Below, in pieces: positions 8,224 to 17,599 of a stretch of DNA of 64,000 bases. This DNA is from Candidatus Thorarchaeota archaeon (GTDB taxonomy: Archaea; Asgardarchaeota; Thorarchaeia; Thorarchaeales; Thorarchaeaceae), in assembly GCA_011365025.1 (NCBI GenBank), contig RDOF01000014.1:7889-71888 (forward strand). The letters are read 5' to 3'. Every line of letters starts with the position of its first letter. Within the stretch, counting starts at the first letter, position 1. The position numbers were made by a program, and so were the translations under genes. A model generated the notes under the pieces. That model saw only the letters and a list, made by a program, of their open reading frames with translations. It made no database searches and was not told where the DNA came from.

Positions 8224-9666
8224 TTGCCCGAATCCACATCAACAAAGAACATAGATGAACTCTGGGACTTCTCAGAGGATGAGCTTCGAAGAGGAATACG
8301 TGGTCGAAGGTCGCCTCAAAAGGAGCGTCAGTTGAAGCAAACCTTGCGAGGAGAACCTGCTGAAACCCTGGTCTATGCTGTTTTGTGCTCAATCTACGAG
8401 GGTCATGACACACGTCCCACTCTCTATGACCAATTGGATGCGATGTTTGTCATGAGACTCGGGCGGTTGTCAATCTCGCCAATTGACATCGATGTTGCTC
8501 TGCAGCATGGCACAAATGAAGGATTAGTAGAGCAAAACGAAGGACGGTTCACTCTCACTCCGAAAGGCACAGATTTGCTTCATACGGCAAGGAGGCACCT
8601 ATTGCATCAGAGCTATTGGATGAAGCGTGTCCTGACCGAGCGCAATGTTATCTTGATGTCTGGGCTATTCCTCATTTCCCTGGTCATCGTGAAGCTCTGG
8701 GTTGGCTTCAGTATTTCCAGTCACGCCATAATCGCGGATGGCTTTGAGAGCCTTACTGACCTAGTCGTCGTCGGGATAATTGCACTTAGCCTGAAGTACA
8801 ACAAAGATCGTTTTGGCGCAATTGCAATAATGTTCTTCATGCTGGTTTCAGGAGCTCTAATTGGAATCAATGCTTTCATGAGCCTCTTGTCAGAGGAAGT
8901 AATCACAGCGAGTTATTGGGGCTATGTAGTTGCAATCCTCTCCGTAATGTTGAATCTGATGTTAATTTACATCAAAACTCTGGTTGGACGGATGACCGGA
9001 AATCTCGCTTTGGTCAGTGATGCTAAGGAGGATGGTTCGCACATCAAAATTGGCGTTGGTGTTATAGTCGGACTGCTCTTTGCCGAGATTGGGATCTATG
9101 TTGTTGATTCAATTGTGGCTATTCTCATAGCCCTGATTGTTGTCTGGGAAGGGATTGAAGCGCTGCGTGAGCTGATTCAGGCTGGTGACGAGCTCAGCGT
9201 GGACACAATTCACCTCGCCGCCAGTGATCAATATGACGACCTGATTACTCACTGGATGCTAGCACAGCTGGCTAGGGAATCAATGACAGAAGATGACCTA
9301 ACCAATAGATTCCTGCGTGGTGTAAAACTAGGCTTTCGCTATTTTGATGTACACGCGGTGCTTGGCTTCAAGGACCTTGAGAAAAAAGGGCTATTCAAAC
9401 ATGTCCAAATTGCAAAGAGAAGCGGACTCCTCCACCAAGAAGGGAATGTGCTTACAATTACGAACAACGGTCTAGCTCTTTTCTACGAGCAAAGAGTTAG
9501 GGAAATGAAATCTGTAGGGAAGCAGTTTTCAAGAACCCGTAATAGATGGATATCAGCAGGCTATGCAGTATTTGGATGGACTGCTTTCCTTCTCTTTGTG
9601 TTCTACGGGGAATCAATCTATCTGTGGTTTGTTGGCCTGCTCCATCTTCTTGTTGGATTAGCTTGA
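8224..9666 (+). CDS. CDF-like cation transporter with flanking winged-helix-like domains
   Basis: A 480-residue membrane protein. Residues 140-320 hold about six membrane segments with cation diffusion facilitator features: SHAIIADGFESLTD in the second segment (Asp pair spaced as in the CDF metal site) and LVSDAKEDGSH in the fifth (Asp and His region). Residues 30-125 and 330-435 look like helical DNA-binding or protein-binding domains of the winged-helix kind (EGRFTLTPKGTDLL and EGNVLTITNNGLALF). A further hydrophobic hairpin ends the protein. Such HTH fusion to a CDF core is unusual. The start is TTG with GAGGGTG just upstream. The metal is unknown. It could be a membrane-bound metal sensor rather than a pump. 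Confidence 0.7.
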   Translation: MPESTSTKNIDELWDFSEDELRRGIRGRRSPQKERQLKQTLRGEPAETLVYAVLCSIYEGHDTRPTLYDQLDAMFVMRLGRLSISPIDIDVALQHGTNEGLVEQNEGRFTLTPKGTDLLHTARRHLLHQSYWMKRVLTERNVILMSGLFLISLVIVKLWVGFSISSHAIIADGFESLTDLVVVGIIALSLKYNKDRFGAIAIMFFMLVSGALIGINAFMSLLSEEVITASYWGYVVAILSVMLNLMLIYIKTLVGRMTGNLALVSDAKEDGSHIKIGVGVIVGLLFAEIGIYVVDSIVAILIALIVVWEGIEALRELIQAGDELSVDTIHLAASDQYDDLITHWMLAQLARESMTEDDLTNRFLRGVKLGFRYFDVHAVLGFKDLEKKGLFKHVQIAKRSGLLHQEGNVLTITNNGLALFYEQRVREMKSVGKQFSRTRNRWISAGYAVFGWTAFLLFVFYGESIYLWFVGLLHLLVGLA

Positions 9667-9763
9667 TTCACGGTCGACAGGCCGACCAAGACAGCGCTTG
9701 GGTGTATTTCAAAAGGGTTTTGAAGGTCCTAGGTGCCAATTCAATGTAGGTGTTGAAGATAGA

Positions 9764-11989
9764 ATGCCCGAAGGTCCCATCTACCTCGACTATAATGCTA
9801 CCACGCCAATTGCGAAGGAAGTGGCTGATGAGATGGCTCCCTATCTCTACGAGCATTTCGGAAATCCATCAAGTAGCCATTCCTATGGTTCCAAGACCAA
9901 GAAGGCCATTGAGAATGCAAGAGGGCAAGTCGCATATCTGCTTGGTTGCAGACCTCACGAAATCGTATTCACAAGCGGAGGGACAGAGAGCAACAACTTC
10001 GCCATTAAAGGAGTTGCAATGGCGCGTCGCGATCTTGGCAATCATATAATCACCTCAGCAATAGAACATCCCGCAGTGGCTGAGGTTTGCGGGTGGCTGA
10101 AAGGACAGGGCTTCCGCATCACCATGCTTCCTGTTGATGAATATGGCCTTGTTAGCCCTGAGACCCTAAAGGGGGCAATCGACAAGGATACCATACTTGT
10201 AACCATCATGCATGCAAATAACGAGGTAGGGACCATACAACCTATTGCCGAGCTCGCCGATATCGCACATAAGCACGGAGCGCTCTTCCATACAGACGCA
10301 GCACAGTCAGTAGGCAAGATTGAGGTGGCTGTTGACAGCCTCCATGCGGACCTTCTAAGCGTAGCAGGCCATAAATTATACGCTCCCAAGGGGATTGGTG
10401 CGCTCTATGTGAGGTCAGGCATAAAGCTATCAAAATTGATGCACGGCGCAAATCATGAGCTGGACCGCCGGCCGGGGACTGAGAATGTGCTGGAGATAGT
10501 TGGTCTTGGGAAAGCTTGTGAGCTTGCGAAGAGAGACCTAGCCATGAATATGCGCCATTTCAAGGAACTGCGGGACCAGCTTCATGATTCTCTGATTGCC
10601 AATCTAGGGGAGGAAAGAGTCAAGCTGAATGGTCATCCTGAGAAACGACTGCCCAACACCCTAAGTCTGAGTTTTCGCAGTGTTGAAGCCAACACTCTTC
10701 TCTCCGAGATTGGTGATAGGGTTGCAGCATCGGCCGGGGCCGCATGCCATGCTGAGGAGATTGAAGTGTCTCAAGTCCTGCAGGCAATGCAACTGCCGAC
10801 TGAGTGGGCCATGGGAACAATCCGCTTCTCAGTGGGCCGGTATACAACCTCTGAAGATATAGACAAAGCTGCCGAAGTAGTGACTGAGGCTATAAGGCGG
10901 CTTCAGCCTTCAGGTGCAGCCACGGCTCCTGCTGAGATGGATGACAAGAAGGAATACAAGCTCACACAATACACACATGGACTAGGCTGCGCCTGCAAAC
11001 TTCGCCCTCAGGCTCTTGAGGAGGTGCTTAGAGACCTCCCTGCTCCTGCTGATGCATCTGTCCTTGTGGGTATTGAAACCGCTGATGATGCTGCAGTCTA
11101 CAAACTGAGTGATGAGTACGCCCTCGTGGAAACTGTTGACTTCTTCACGCCTATTGTTGATGACGCCTATTGGTTTGGAGCCATATCAGCAGCAAACTCG
11201 CTCAGCGACATCTATGCAATGGGCGCAAAACCGCTCTTTGCATTGAGTATAGTTGGCTTTCCTTCAAATAGACTTCCGTTATCTGTCCTGAAGGATATCT
11301 TGAGAGGGGCACAGGATAAGGTCAAAGAAGCCGGAATCAGCATTGTGGGTGGTCATACCGTTGATGATACCGAACCAAAGTATGGGTTGGCAGTGACTGG
11401 ATTTGTTCACCCCGATAAGATACTCCGAAATAGTACTGCTCAACTTGGCGATGTACTTGTCCTGACAAAACCAATCGGTTTGGGAATCATCGCTACTGGC
11501 ATCAAACGGGGTCTTGTCGATGAGGCGGTGGCGGAAGAAGCAACACGAATAATGGCCGAACTTAACAGGAACGCAGCCGATGCCATGATTGAAGTTGGCG
11601 TGAGCGCCTGTACGGATATCACCGGGTTTGGCCTTCTTGGACACTTAAGAGAAATGGCTGCTGGTAGTAAAGTGGATGTTGAACTGGTCGCTAGTCAGGT
11701 GCCAATACTCCAAGAGGCGCAAAACCTTGCTGGCGCGAATGTGGTCCCTGGCGGCACTCTTGATAATCTTGCTCACGTAATGCCATATGTCGATTTTGAT
11801 GAGGCATTGTCAGAATTGGACCGGGTCCTGCTGGCAGATGCACAGACCTCTGGTGGACTTCTCATCAGTGTTCCAGAGGCGCGTTGCGACTCACTACTTC
11901 GAAATCTCCAAGAACGTCATGTAGAACATGCGAAAGTTATTGGGCGGATTACAGCCACGGGCACAGGACGAATCAAAGTGAATCCGTGA
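9764..11989 (+). CDS. Bifunctional cysteine desulfurase - selenide, water dikinase (NifS/IscS-SelD fusion)
   Basis: A 741-residue fusion. Residues 1-380 are a class V aminotransferase-like cysteine desulfurase: YLDYNATTP at the start, GGTESNN, HTDAAQSVGK, the PLP lysine K204 in AGHKLY, and the sulfur/selenium-carrying Cys328 in SAGAACHA. Residues 395-741 are SelD: THGLGCACKLRP (Cys409 and Lys412 match E. coli Cys17 and Lys20), a Gly-rich ATP site and GGHTVDDTEPKYGLAVTG. Together they could mobilise selenium from selenocysteine and make selenophosphate. The SelD site carries Cys, not selenocysteine. The ATG was chosen over an upstream TTG because desulfurases start at this point. No selA, selB, selU or recognisable selenoprotein is in the window. 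Confidence 0.93.
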   Translation: MPEGPIYLDYNATTPIAKEVADEMAPYLYEHFGNPSSSHSYGSKTKKAIENARGQVAYLLGCRPHEIVFTSGGTESNNFAIKGVAMARRDLGNHIITSAIEHPAVAEVCGWLKGQGFRITMLPVDEYGLVSPETLKGAIDKDTILVTIMHANNEVGTIQPIAELADIAHKHGALFHTDAAQSVGKIEVAVDSLHADLLSVAGHKLYAPKGIGALYVRSGIKLSKLMHGANHELDRRPGTENVLEIVGLGKACELAKRDLAMNMRHFKELRDQLHDSLIANLGEERVKLNGHPEKRLPNTLSLSFRSVEANTLLSEIGDRVAASAGAACHAEEIEVSQVLQAMQLPTEWAMGTIRFSVGRYTTSEDIDKAAEVVTEAIRRLQPSGAATAPAEMDDKKEYKLTQYTHGLGCACKLRPQALEEVLRDLPAPADASVLVGIETADDAAVYKLSDEYALVETVDFFTPIVDDAYWFGAISAANSLSDIYAMGAKPLFALSIVGFPSNRLPLSVLKDILRGAQDKVKEAGISIVGGHTVDDTEPKYGLAVTGFVHPDKILRNSTAQLGDVLVLTKPIGLGIIATGIKRGLVDEAVAEEATRIMAELNRNAADAMIEVGVSACTDITGFGLLGHLREMAAGSKVDVELVASQVPILQEAQNLAGANVVPGGTLDNLAHVMPYVDFDEALSELDRVLLADAQTSGGLLISVPEARCDSLLRNLQERHVEHAKVIGRITATGTGRIKVNP

Positions 11990-12069
11990 AGCTATAATCA
12001 TGGTGTCAACTCACTTGCAGCAAAGATGATATACGAAGATGAGAATCCTCTTTACAGTGAGGCATTGCA

Positions 12070-13245
12070 TTGCAGGCCAAATCAAAGAAAGCACTCACCC
12101 TTCTTCTGGCTTCAGTCGCCATCATTTGTTGCTGGGCGTATTTTGGACTTCCGGCACCAACCACATACCAAGGTTGGATGGTAAGGCAATATGATGAGGT
12201 TCAGTACAATGTGGAAAGCCGCATAAACGCTGGCAATACGTTCGTCACCGAGTTTCTGTCCCATTATGGAATAGAGTCCAAAACGACGCTCAAAATACGT
12301 GTAGGAGAAACCCCCTCTACCACAAACATTACTTCAATAGCCGAAGGCATATACACCTTTACTGGGATGGTGGCTGTGGAGCGGCAAGTTGGCCAAGACT
12401 GGGTGCCACTCGAATCAAGTCTGCCTTTCTTTCTTCCCGTTGGGTATTGGTCTGAGATTGAAACTGGTCTGAACGAGTTTGCCCCTCTTAATCTTAAAGA
12501 GGAATGGTGGGGAGAGATGACTCTTGCTGGATCGGTTAGTTCAGAACCGAATCTGGAATTCTTCATGGCATGGGAGTTTAGAGATGGCGTTCTCCAAGGC
12601 CTGACCTTCAATGCAACCTCTTCCAACAGATGGGATTTTGTGCGGTTGGCACTGTCCTCACAAAAACTGGCATATGAAACAAATATTGATTATATTGTGC
12701 AAACTATGGGTGGAAACGCTCCAAGAGTGTTATTCATGCTAGGATTTCTTGGCCCGGTATGCATTTTACCTCTAGTCTGGCATAAGGAGATTGGGGCTCG
12801 TGTATTCACGCCGCTCACAGGTTCGGTGGAAGAACAGCTTGAGGAATATGGGCGTAGCTATCTATTCCTCTGGAGTCTTGGTCTATTAATTGCAGTAATA
12901 ACAGGGTTGTTCGGGTCATTATACGTTTCCGAATCGATTCTGCCCATGTTTGGTTCATACCTGCTTGCAATCCTTCTTGCTTCAGGTGTGCTGCATTATC
13001 GAATAAAACGAATTGAGTGGGACGAGAAACCTTCCGAGATTATCCAGTACGCATTCGCTTCTGTAACAGCTTCCATCAGTGGGCTCTTTATATTCGCGCC
13101 TGGAGGGGTCACCACCCCCTTAGCTTATTCGTTGCCTCTCGTAATGATGTTGGGAACCCTAGTCTTTCTTATTGTGATGCATCCTCTGAGAAACATTCGC
13201 TCGAGGATTAAGAATCAAAAAAGGTCCGGTGAAGAAGCAGGGTAG
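12070..13245 (+). CDS. Membrane protein with extracytoplasmic domain
   Basis: Unrecognised 391-residue protein. One hydrophobic segment at residues 9-28 is followed by about 190 mostly polar residues (strand-rich, probably outside the membrane). Four further membrane segments lie near residues 225-245, 270-290, 295-315 and 330-375, and the tail is basic (RNIRSRIKNQKR). The start is TTG at 12070 with no strong Shine-Dalgarno sequence, so it could begin nearby. It follows the SelD fusion by 80 bp on the same strand, but nothing links the functions. Confidence 0.6.
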   Translation: MQAKSKKALTLLLASVAIICCWAYFGLPAPTTYQGWMVRQYDEVQYNVESRINAGNTFVTEFLSHYGIESKTTLKIRVGETPSTTNITSIAEGIYTFTGMVAVERQVGQDWVPLESSLPFFLPVGYWSEIETGLNEFAPLNLKEEWWGEMTLAGSVSSEPNLEFFMAWEFRDGVLQGLTFNATSSNRWDFVRLALSSQKLAYETNIDYIVQTMGGNAPRVLFMLGFLGPVCILPLVWHKEIGARVFTPLTGSVEEQLEEYGRSYLFLWSLGLLIAVITGLFGSLYVSESILPMFGSYLLAILLASGVLHYRIKRIEWDEKPSEIIQYAFASVTASISGLFIFAPGGVTTPLAYSLPLVMMLGTLVFLIVMHPLRNIRSRIKNQKRSGEEAG

Positions 13246-13308
13246 TTGTCGCATCCTCGTCTTCTAATTGAAAGTGACGAAGAACGATTCTAGGCGTTTC
13301 TGGGCTCA

Positions 13309-13749
13309 TCACCCAAACGACTGATTCTTGTAGTCGCCGTGAAATTCGGTGGGAAGTTCTCGCAGCAGACTTACCAGCCTATCTGTTGCTTTTGCCGTCT
13401 TCAGCAGTCTGGGCATATTTCCCTTGATGCTCAGCTTTCTCGTTATGAACGCTCGGTTCGCACCAATCTTGCCAAGTAGAATGTCTACCCAAACACGATA
13501 CGGCGCACTTAGAATGAAAGCGGTCTCTCTCTCTCCAGTCCAGATGTCGATCATCTTCCCAGCCTTTATTTGAAAGCCCACGACCATAGTTTCAGGGATT
13601 CCCTTATCGGGTTCCGCCTGCAAAACAAGCGTATAGGAATCCTCGACCCCACTGGCAAGCTCCGCATATTCTTCATCTTTATTCAATTTGCTCTTGAATT
13701 GGCTTAGGTAATCATCTGACCCAAGCTCCAGTCTATTAGTCACATCCAA
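13309..13749 (-). CDS. SCP2 sterol-carrier-like domain protein
   Basis: A 146-residue protein resembling the SCP2 lipid-binding fold. A central strand region (TLVLQAEPDKGIPETMVVGF) is followed by IDIWTGERETAFILSAPYRVWVDILLGK and RKLSIKGNMPRLLK, which corresponds to the family's conserved end strand and helix carrying the hydrophobic tunnel. It may bind or present acyl or isoprenoid chains. It sits 8 bp downstream of the MDR dehydrogenase and is the last gene of a three-gene operon with the dehydrogenase and the TPP enzyme, suggesting a lipid- or acyl-related pathway. Confidence 0.75.
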   Translation of the reverse strand: MDVTNRLELGSDDYLSQFKSKLNKDEEYAELASGVEDSYTLVLQAEPDKGIPETMVVGFQIKAGKMIDIWTGERETAFILSAPYRVWVDILLGKIGANRAFITRKLSIKGNMPRLLKTAKATDRLVSLLRELPTEFHGDYKNQSFG

Positions 13750-13757
13750 TCCTCCAA

Positions 13758-14771
13758 CTACATTTTGACAAGCACCTTCACATCCTGATTGTCTGGACGA
13801 GTCAGTGCCTCAAACCCATCCTCCACTACACGCTCCAATGGTATAATTCTTGTGACCATTGGTGTAGGGTCTATGGCACCCTCAGCAAGGAGTCTAATGG
13901 CTTCCGGAAACTCTGCATAGCCCAGATAGCTGAACTGGACTGCAAGTTCGTTCAGCACACCCCTCATGAAGTCGACCTCGACGGGTTCTTCGCTTATTCC
14001 AAGTACGAGGATAGTTCCTCCTCGCCTAGCAAGCTGAAATGCCTCAGAGGTAGGGCCTGGAACGCCCGTGCATTCAATGACGACATCCGCACCCATACCT
14101 TGAGTTAAGCTCTCTATCCTCAGGGGCAGGGACTCCTTGGTCGGATTGATAATGAAATCTGCCCCTGCTCTCTTGGCCATCTCAAGCCGTGCAGCCCGCA
14201 CTTCAGATCCATACACCACTGAGGCGCCTCGCAATCTGGCAAGATACACACTCAAGACTCCAATTGGCCCTGTTCCCAGCACAAGGACGCTACTGCCTTG
14301 CTTGAAATCAATTCTATTGAACCCACGGACAACAATTGAAAGCGGCTCTACTAATGCACCTTTCTTGTAGTCTATGCTGTCTGGCAGTCGATGCAGCATT
14401 TCCTGTGGCACAGCCACGAGCTCCGCTAATCCACCGTTCATTGTAATGCCTACCATTTGCATGTCGTCGCAAATGGAGAACCTTTCGGATTTGCAGAAGA
14501 TGCATTGCCCACAGGGCAATAGCCCGTTTGGCACAACCCTGTCACCCTTCTTCCAATCGGTGACTTCTTCTCCAACCTCTACTACCTCCGCTGAGAACTC
14601 ATGGCCCATGATTAGCCCTGCCTCGTACATTCCGTATTCCCATGCACTAAGGTCAGTCCCACAAATTCCGACGAACCTCGGTCTTAGCAACACATCCAAG
14701 GGTCCCATCTCAGGTTCAGGAACATCCCTCACCTGTATCTCATGACTGCCTTCATACACTGCTGCCTTCAT
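13758..14771 (-). CDS. Zinc-dependent medium-chain alcohol/polyol dehydrogenase
   Basis: MDR-family NAD(P)-dependent oxidoreductase of 337 residues. The catalytic zinc ligands are visible as GICGTD (Cys near residue 37) and GHEF (His-Glu near 56-57). Structural zinc is provided by four Cys in CGQCIFCKSERFSIC. The nucleotide-binding fold is marked by VLGTGPIGVLSV. Best resemblance is to threonine, sorbitol or butanediol dehydrogenases, so the exact substrate is open. Its ATG directly follows the stop of the TPP-enzyme gene (TAAATG). Confidence 0.88.
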   Translation of the reverse strand: MKAAVYEGSHEIQVRDVPEPEMGPLDVLLRPRFVGICGTDLSAWEYGMYEAGLIMGHEFSAEVVEVGEEVTDWKKGDRVVPNGLLPCGQCIFCKSERFSICDDMQMVGITMNGGLAELVAVPQEMLHRLPDSIDYKKGALVEPLSIVVRGFNRIDFKQGSSVLVLGTGPIGVLSVYLARLRGASVVYGSEVRAARLEMAKRAGADFIINPTKESLPLRIESLTQGMGADVVIECTGVPGPTSEAFQLARRGGTILVLGISEEPVEVDFMRGVLNELAVQFSYLGYAEFPEAIRLLAEGAIDPTPMVTRIIPLERVVEDGFEALTRPDNQDVKVLVKM

Positions 14772-16496
14772 TTACTCCTCTCCAGGAAGCTGGCATCCTT
14801 CAAGCCAAACCGACGCAACCGATTCAAAATCGGGGGGAACAAGATTAACCTCTGGGTCAATGACAATGTCAAGGACCGCAGGCAAACCTGAGTCCTTCGC
14901 TTTTTGCAGAGCGGGGGCGATATCCTCTGGTTTCTCGACTCTCAGACCAAAGCAGCCCATTGCTTCCGCTATTCTGTCATATCTTACATCGACGAAGTCA
15001 ACACCCACATATCGCTTCTCGTAAAGCCCTTTCTGACCCGCTTTTATCATCCCATACGCTCTATCATTAGCAATGGCTATGGTGAAGGCAGTTCCAAGGC
15101 GTCGTGCAGTCTCAAGCTCCTGTGCATTGAACATGAACGCACCATCCCCCGATATTACATAGACCTCCTTGTCAGGACAGGCAAGCTTTGCCCCAATAGC
15201 GTAACCTGTCCCTACACCAAGATGACCCGAGTCGGATGGCCAGAGGAAGGTCCTTGGTTTGAATATCCTGTTCAGGTAAATCGCCCATACCGCGATGTTG
15301 CCACCATCCACAATGGAAATTGCATCTCGAGAGAAGAATTTGCGAACCTCTTGAACCATTCGCAGGGGATGAATAGGAACCTGTTCTGATTTGCCCTGAG
15401 TCACAAAGTCATTGAGCCAGTTCCTTTGAGCCTCTTGGCAATCTGCCATCTCAGGTCGCGGTTTTGCCTTGGGTTTGTCTCTTACATGCTTGAGAATCTC
15501 TGCCAGTGTGCCTTTTGCGTCTCCAACGATTGCGAGGTCAACAACACGATTGTGCGCAATCATCTCTGGTGCTATATCGACCTGTATCAACCGCTGTTCA
15601 GCACAGTCTCCCCACCCAGGTGCTCTTCCCCAAAAGTCAAGGTCTCCCAATCGGCCCCCTACAAGCAATACTAGATCTGATTGACACTGAGCACCTATAG
15701 CACCAAAGCCTGCTGGGACAAGAGAAAGCGGATGGTCTTCTGGGATTACACCTCTTGCAGCCACAGAGGTTGTGACTGGGGCCTGAAGATGTTCTGCAAT
15801 GGCGATGAGCTCTGCAGAGGCATTTGACGCCAAAACTCCTCCTCCCGCATGCAGAAGCGGGAATTTGGCACTCAACAGCATTTTGGCAGCCTCTGCTATC
15901 AGATCTGGATTTCCCACTGGAGGACGAGCCATTCGATATTTCTCCGCAGAAACAATCCCATCTTCCAGGGTCTCCTCTTTGCATTTCAAATAAAGCACGT
16001 CTGATGGGAATTCTAGGAAGACTGGACCTGGTTTCCCTGATAGCGCCTCTCTGAAGGCCCAATGAACTAGATGTGGAATCCTTTGCCAGTGGCTAACCGT
16101 TGCACCCCATTTTGTAATTGGTCTGAAGAGGCTGAGCTGGTCAAGGCCTTGAGTACTGCCGTGGTCTGGACTAATTCGCCAAGATTGATTTTGGGCACAT
16201 AGCACTATCATTGGAATGCTGTCGGCAAATGCGGCATACACTCCAGGAACAAGATCAGCAGCGCCTGGACCCACCGTACCCAAGCAGACTCCCGGTGTAC
16301 CAGTGGTTCGAGCCCAAGCATCTGCAGCATGCGCAGCCGCTTGCTCATGCCTGAAGGTCACAAACTCCATTCCTTCAGTCGTATAAATGGAATCGAGCAA
16401 GGGATATAGCTGGTCCCCTGGGACTCCAAAGACGTACCTCACTCCTTCTTCTGCAAGACACTTCGTTAGAACTTCGCCGCCAGTCAACATTGTCAT
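14772..16496 (-). CDS. Acetolactate-synthase-like thiamine pyrophosphate enzyme
   Basis: TPP-dependent decarboxylase or ligase of the acetolactate synthase/2-hydroxyacyl-CoA lyase superfamily, 574 residues. The N-terminal PYR domain has GEVLTKCLAEEGVRYVFGVPG and the activating Glu in RHEQAAAHAADAWAR. A central Rossmann domain follows. The C-terminal PP domain has the metal/TPP motif VISGDGAFMFNAQELETARR ending IANDRAYG. Chosen ATG has GGGAGA 7 nt upstream; a GTG 63 nt earlier (16559) is also open. Lack of a small regulatory subunit gene nearby and the following dehydrogenase and SCP2 genes suggest a role other than branched-chain amino acid synthesis, for example acyloin formation, but this is inference. 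Confidence 0.85.
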   Translation of the reverse strand: MTMLTGGEVLTKCLAEEGVRYVFGVPGDQLYPLLDSIYTTEGMEFVTFRHEQAAAHAADAWARTTGTPGVCLGTVGPGAADLVPGVYAAFADSIPMIVLCAQNQSWRISPDHGSTQGLDQLSLFRPITKWGATVSHWQRIPHLVHWAFREALSGKPGPVFLEFPSDVLYLKCKEETLEDGIVSAEKYRMARPPVGNPDLIAEAAKMLLSAKFPLLHAGGGVLASNASAELIAIAEHLQAPVTTSVAARGVIPEDHPLSLVPAGFGAIGAQCQSDLVLLVGGRLGDLDFWGRAPGWGDCAEQRLIQVDIAPEMIAHNRVVDLAIVGDAKGTLAEILKHVRDKPKAKPRPEMADCQEAQRNWLNDFVTQGKSEQVPIHPLRMVQEVRKFFSRDAISIVDGGNIAVWAIYLNRIFKPRTFLWPSDSGHLGVGTGYAIGAKLACPDKEVYVISGDGAFMFNAQELETARRLGTAFTIAIANDRAYGMIKAGQKGLYEKRYVGVDFVDVRYDRIAEAMGCFGLRVEKPEDIAPALQKAKDSGLPAVLDIVIDPEVNLVPPDFESVASVWLEGCQLPGEE

Positions 16497-16615
16497 CTGC
16501 GTATCTCCCGCTTCTGATGCAAATTCCCTCCTTTCTAGTGCCGAGGTGCGATTTATCACTTATGACTCACCTGATGTGGTCTCTGTGAGCAAGTGATTAC
16601 AGGAAAAATGAGAAA

Positions 16616-16637
16616 CAGGAGCGCTTTTGCGCTCCTG
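16616..16637 (-). terminator. Terminator of the por operon
   Basis: Perfect 9 bp hairpin (CAGGAGCGC, 4 nt loop, GCGCTCCTG) just after the porB stop, followed on the minus strand by TTTCTCATTTTT. Confidence 0.75.
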
Positions 16638-16648
16638 AAACATATGGA

Positions 16649-17599
16649 TCATTCGACGCCACAGCGTTTCTTCAGAAGTTCCCAGTCGTGGTTAATCTGG
16701 TCTTGGAGACCTTTCTTGAAGTCACTCCATTTGGGATCCTTTAGGTGCCGGAACTGACCTTGAAGCCCCCAGTATTCCTCCAGCGGAGTGAGTTCCTTGA
16801 TGCGTTTGCTTGGCCCTGACATTATCCATTCCTCTCCATCAATCACTTCGTAGAGTGGATGAATGCCAGCTTCAACAGCCATCTTTGCCAGTTCGATACT
16901 TCTTGATGTATCTGACCGCCAGCCTCTTGGACAGGGAGAATACGCATGGATGAACGCAGGTCCTTCGACTTCCAATGCCTTTCTGAATTTGGTGATGAAG
17001 TCCCTGTAGTGGTACGGGTCAACCGTAGCAACGTATGGTATTTTGTGCGCGGCAACAATCTCAGCTAAGGGCTTTTTCCGCTGCCGCTTCCCGGGTTCCA
17101 CCTTGCCTGCCCAAGAAGTCGTTGTTTCCTGTCCGGGCAGTGTAGCTCCAGACCGCTGGATTCCTGTGTTCTGATAGGCACCATTATCGTATACCATATA
17201 CACCATATCGTGCCCTCTCTCTAACATACCACTTATTGCTCCGAAACCAATGTCAAAGGTTCCACCATCGCCTCCAATAGCTATCACGTCAACATGCTCG
17301 TACTCGGAACGGCCTTTCTCTCTCATGATCTTCTGGGCCTCGACAACCCCCGAAGCCACCGCCGCCGCGTTCTCGAATGCGACGTGAATCCAAGGTATTT
17401 CCCAGGCTGTGAAGGGATAGATAGTTGTAGCAACCTCTAGACAACCGGTGGCCTGACAGACTATTGTAGGGCCTCTGAGTGCCATCCCCATCAATTTCAC
17501 AATTGTGGGAGCGGCGCAGCCTGCACACATCCTATGTCCCGAGGAGAGGATCTGGTCCTTCTTCAGCATGTCCTTGATTGAAACAGCTGCATCTTCCAT
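16649..17599 (-). CDS. porB: 2-oxoacid:ferredoxin oxidoreductase, beta subunit
   Basis: TPP-binding subunit of the pyruvate (or related 2-oxoacid) ferredoxin oxidoreductase, 316 residues. Visible: CAGCAAP and ATGCLE near the N-terminus (Cys ligands of the beta-subunit 4Fe-4S cluster, with a third Cys in HRMCAGC), the TPP/Mg motif GGDGGTFDIGFGAISG and YDNGAYQNTGIQRS. It catalyses oxidative decarboxylation to acyl-CoA with reduction of ferredoxin. Its ATG overlaps the porA stop (TAATG). Last gene of porGDAB. Confidence 0.93.
   Translation of the reverse strand: MEDAAVSIKDMLKKDQILSSGHRMCAGCAAPTIVKLMGMALRGPTIVCQATGCLEVATTIYPFTAWEIPWIHVAFENAAAVASGVVEAQKIMREKGRSEYEHVDVIAIGGDGGTFDIGFGAISGMLERGHDMVYMVYDNGAYQNTGIQRSGATLPGQETTTSWAGKVEPGKRQRKKPLAEIVAAHKIPYVATVDPYHYRDFITKFRKALEVEGPAFIHAYSPCPRGWRSDTSRSIELAKMAVEAGIHPLYEVIDGEEWIMSGPSKRIKELTPLEEYWGLQGQFRHLKDPKWSDFKKGLQDQINHDWELLKKRCGVE

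Noticed and set aside
10980..11010. Possible selenocysteine in SelD
   Set aside because: The codons read Cys-Ala-Cys-Lys with TGC codons, not TGA.
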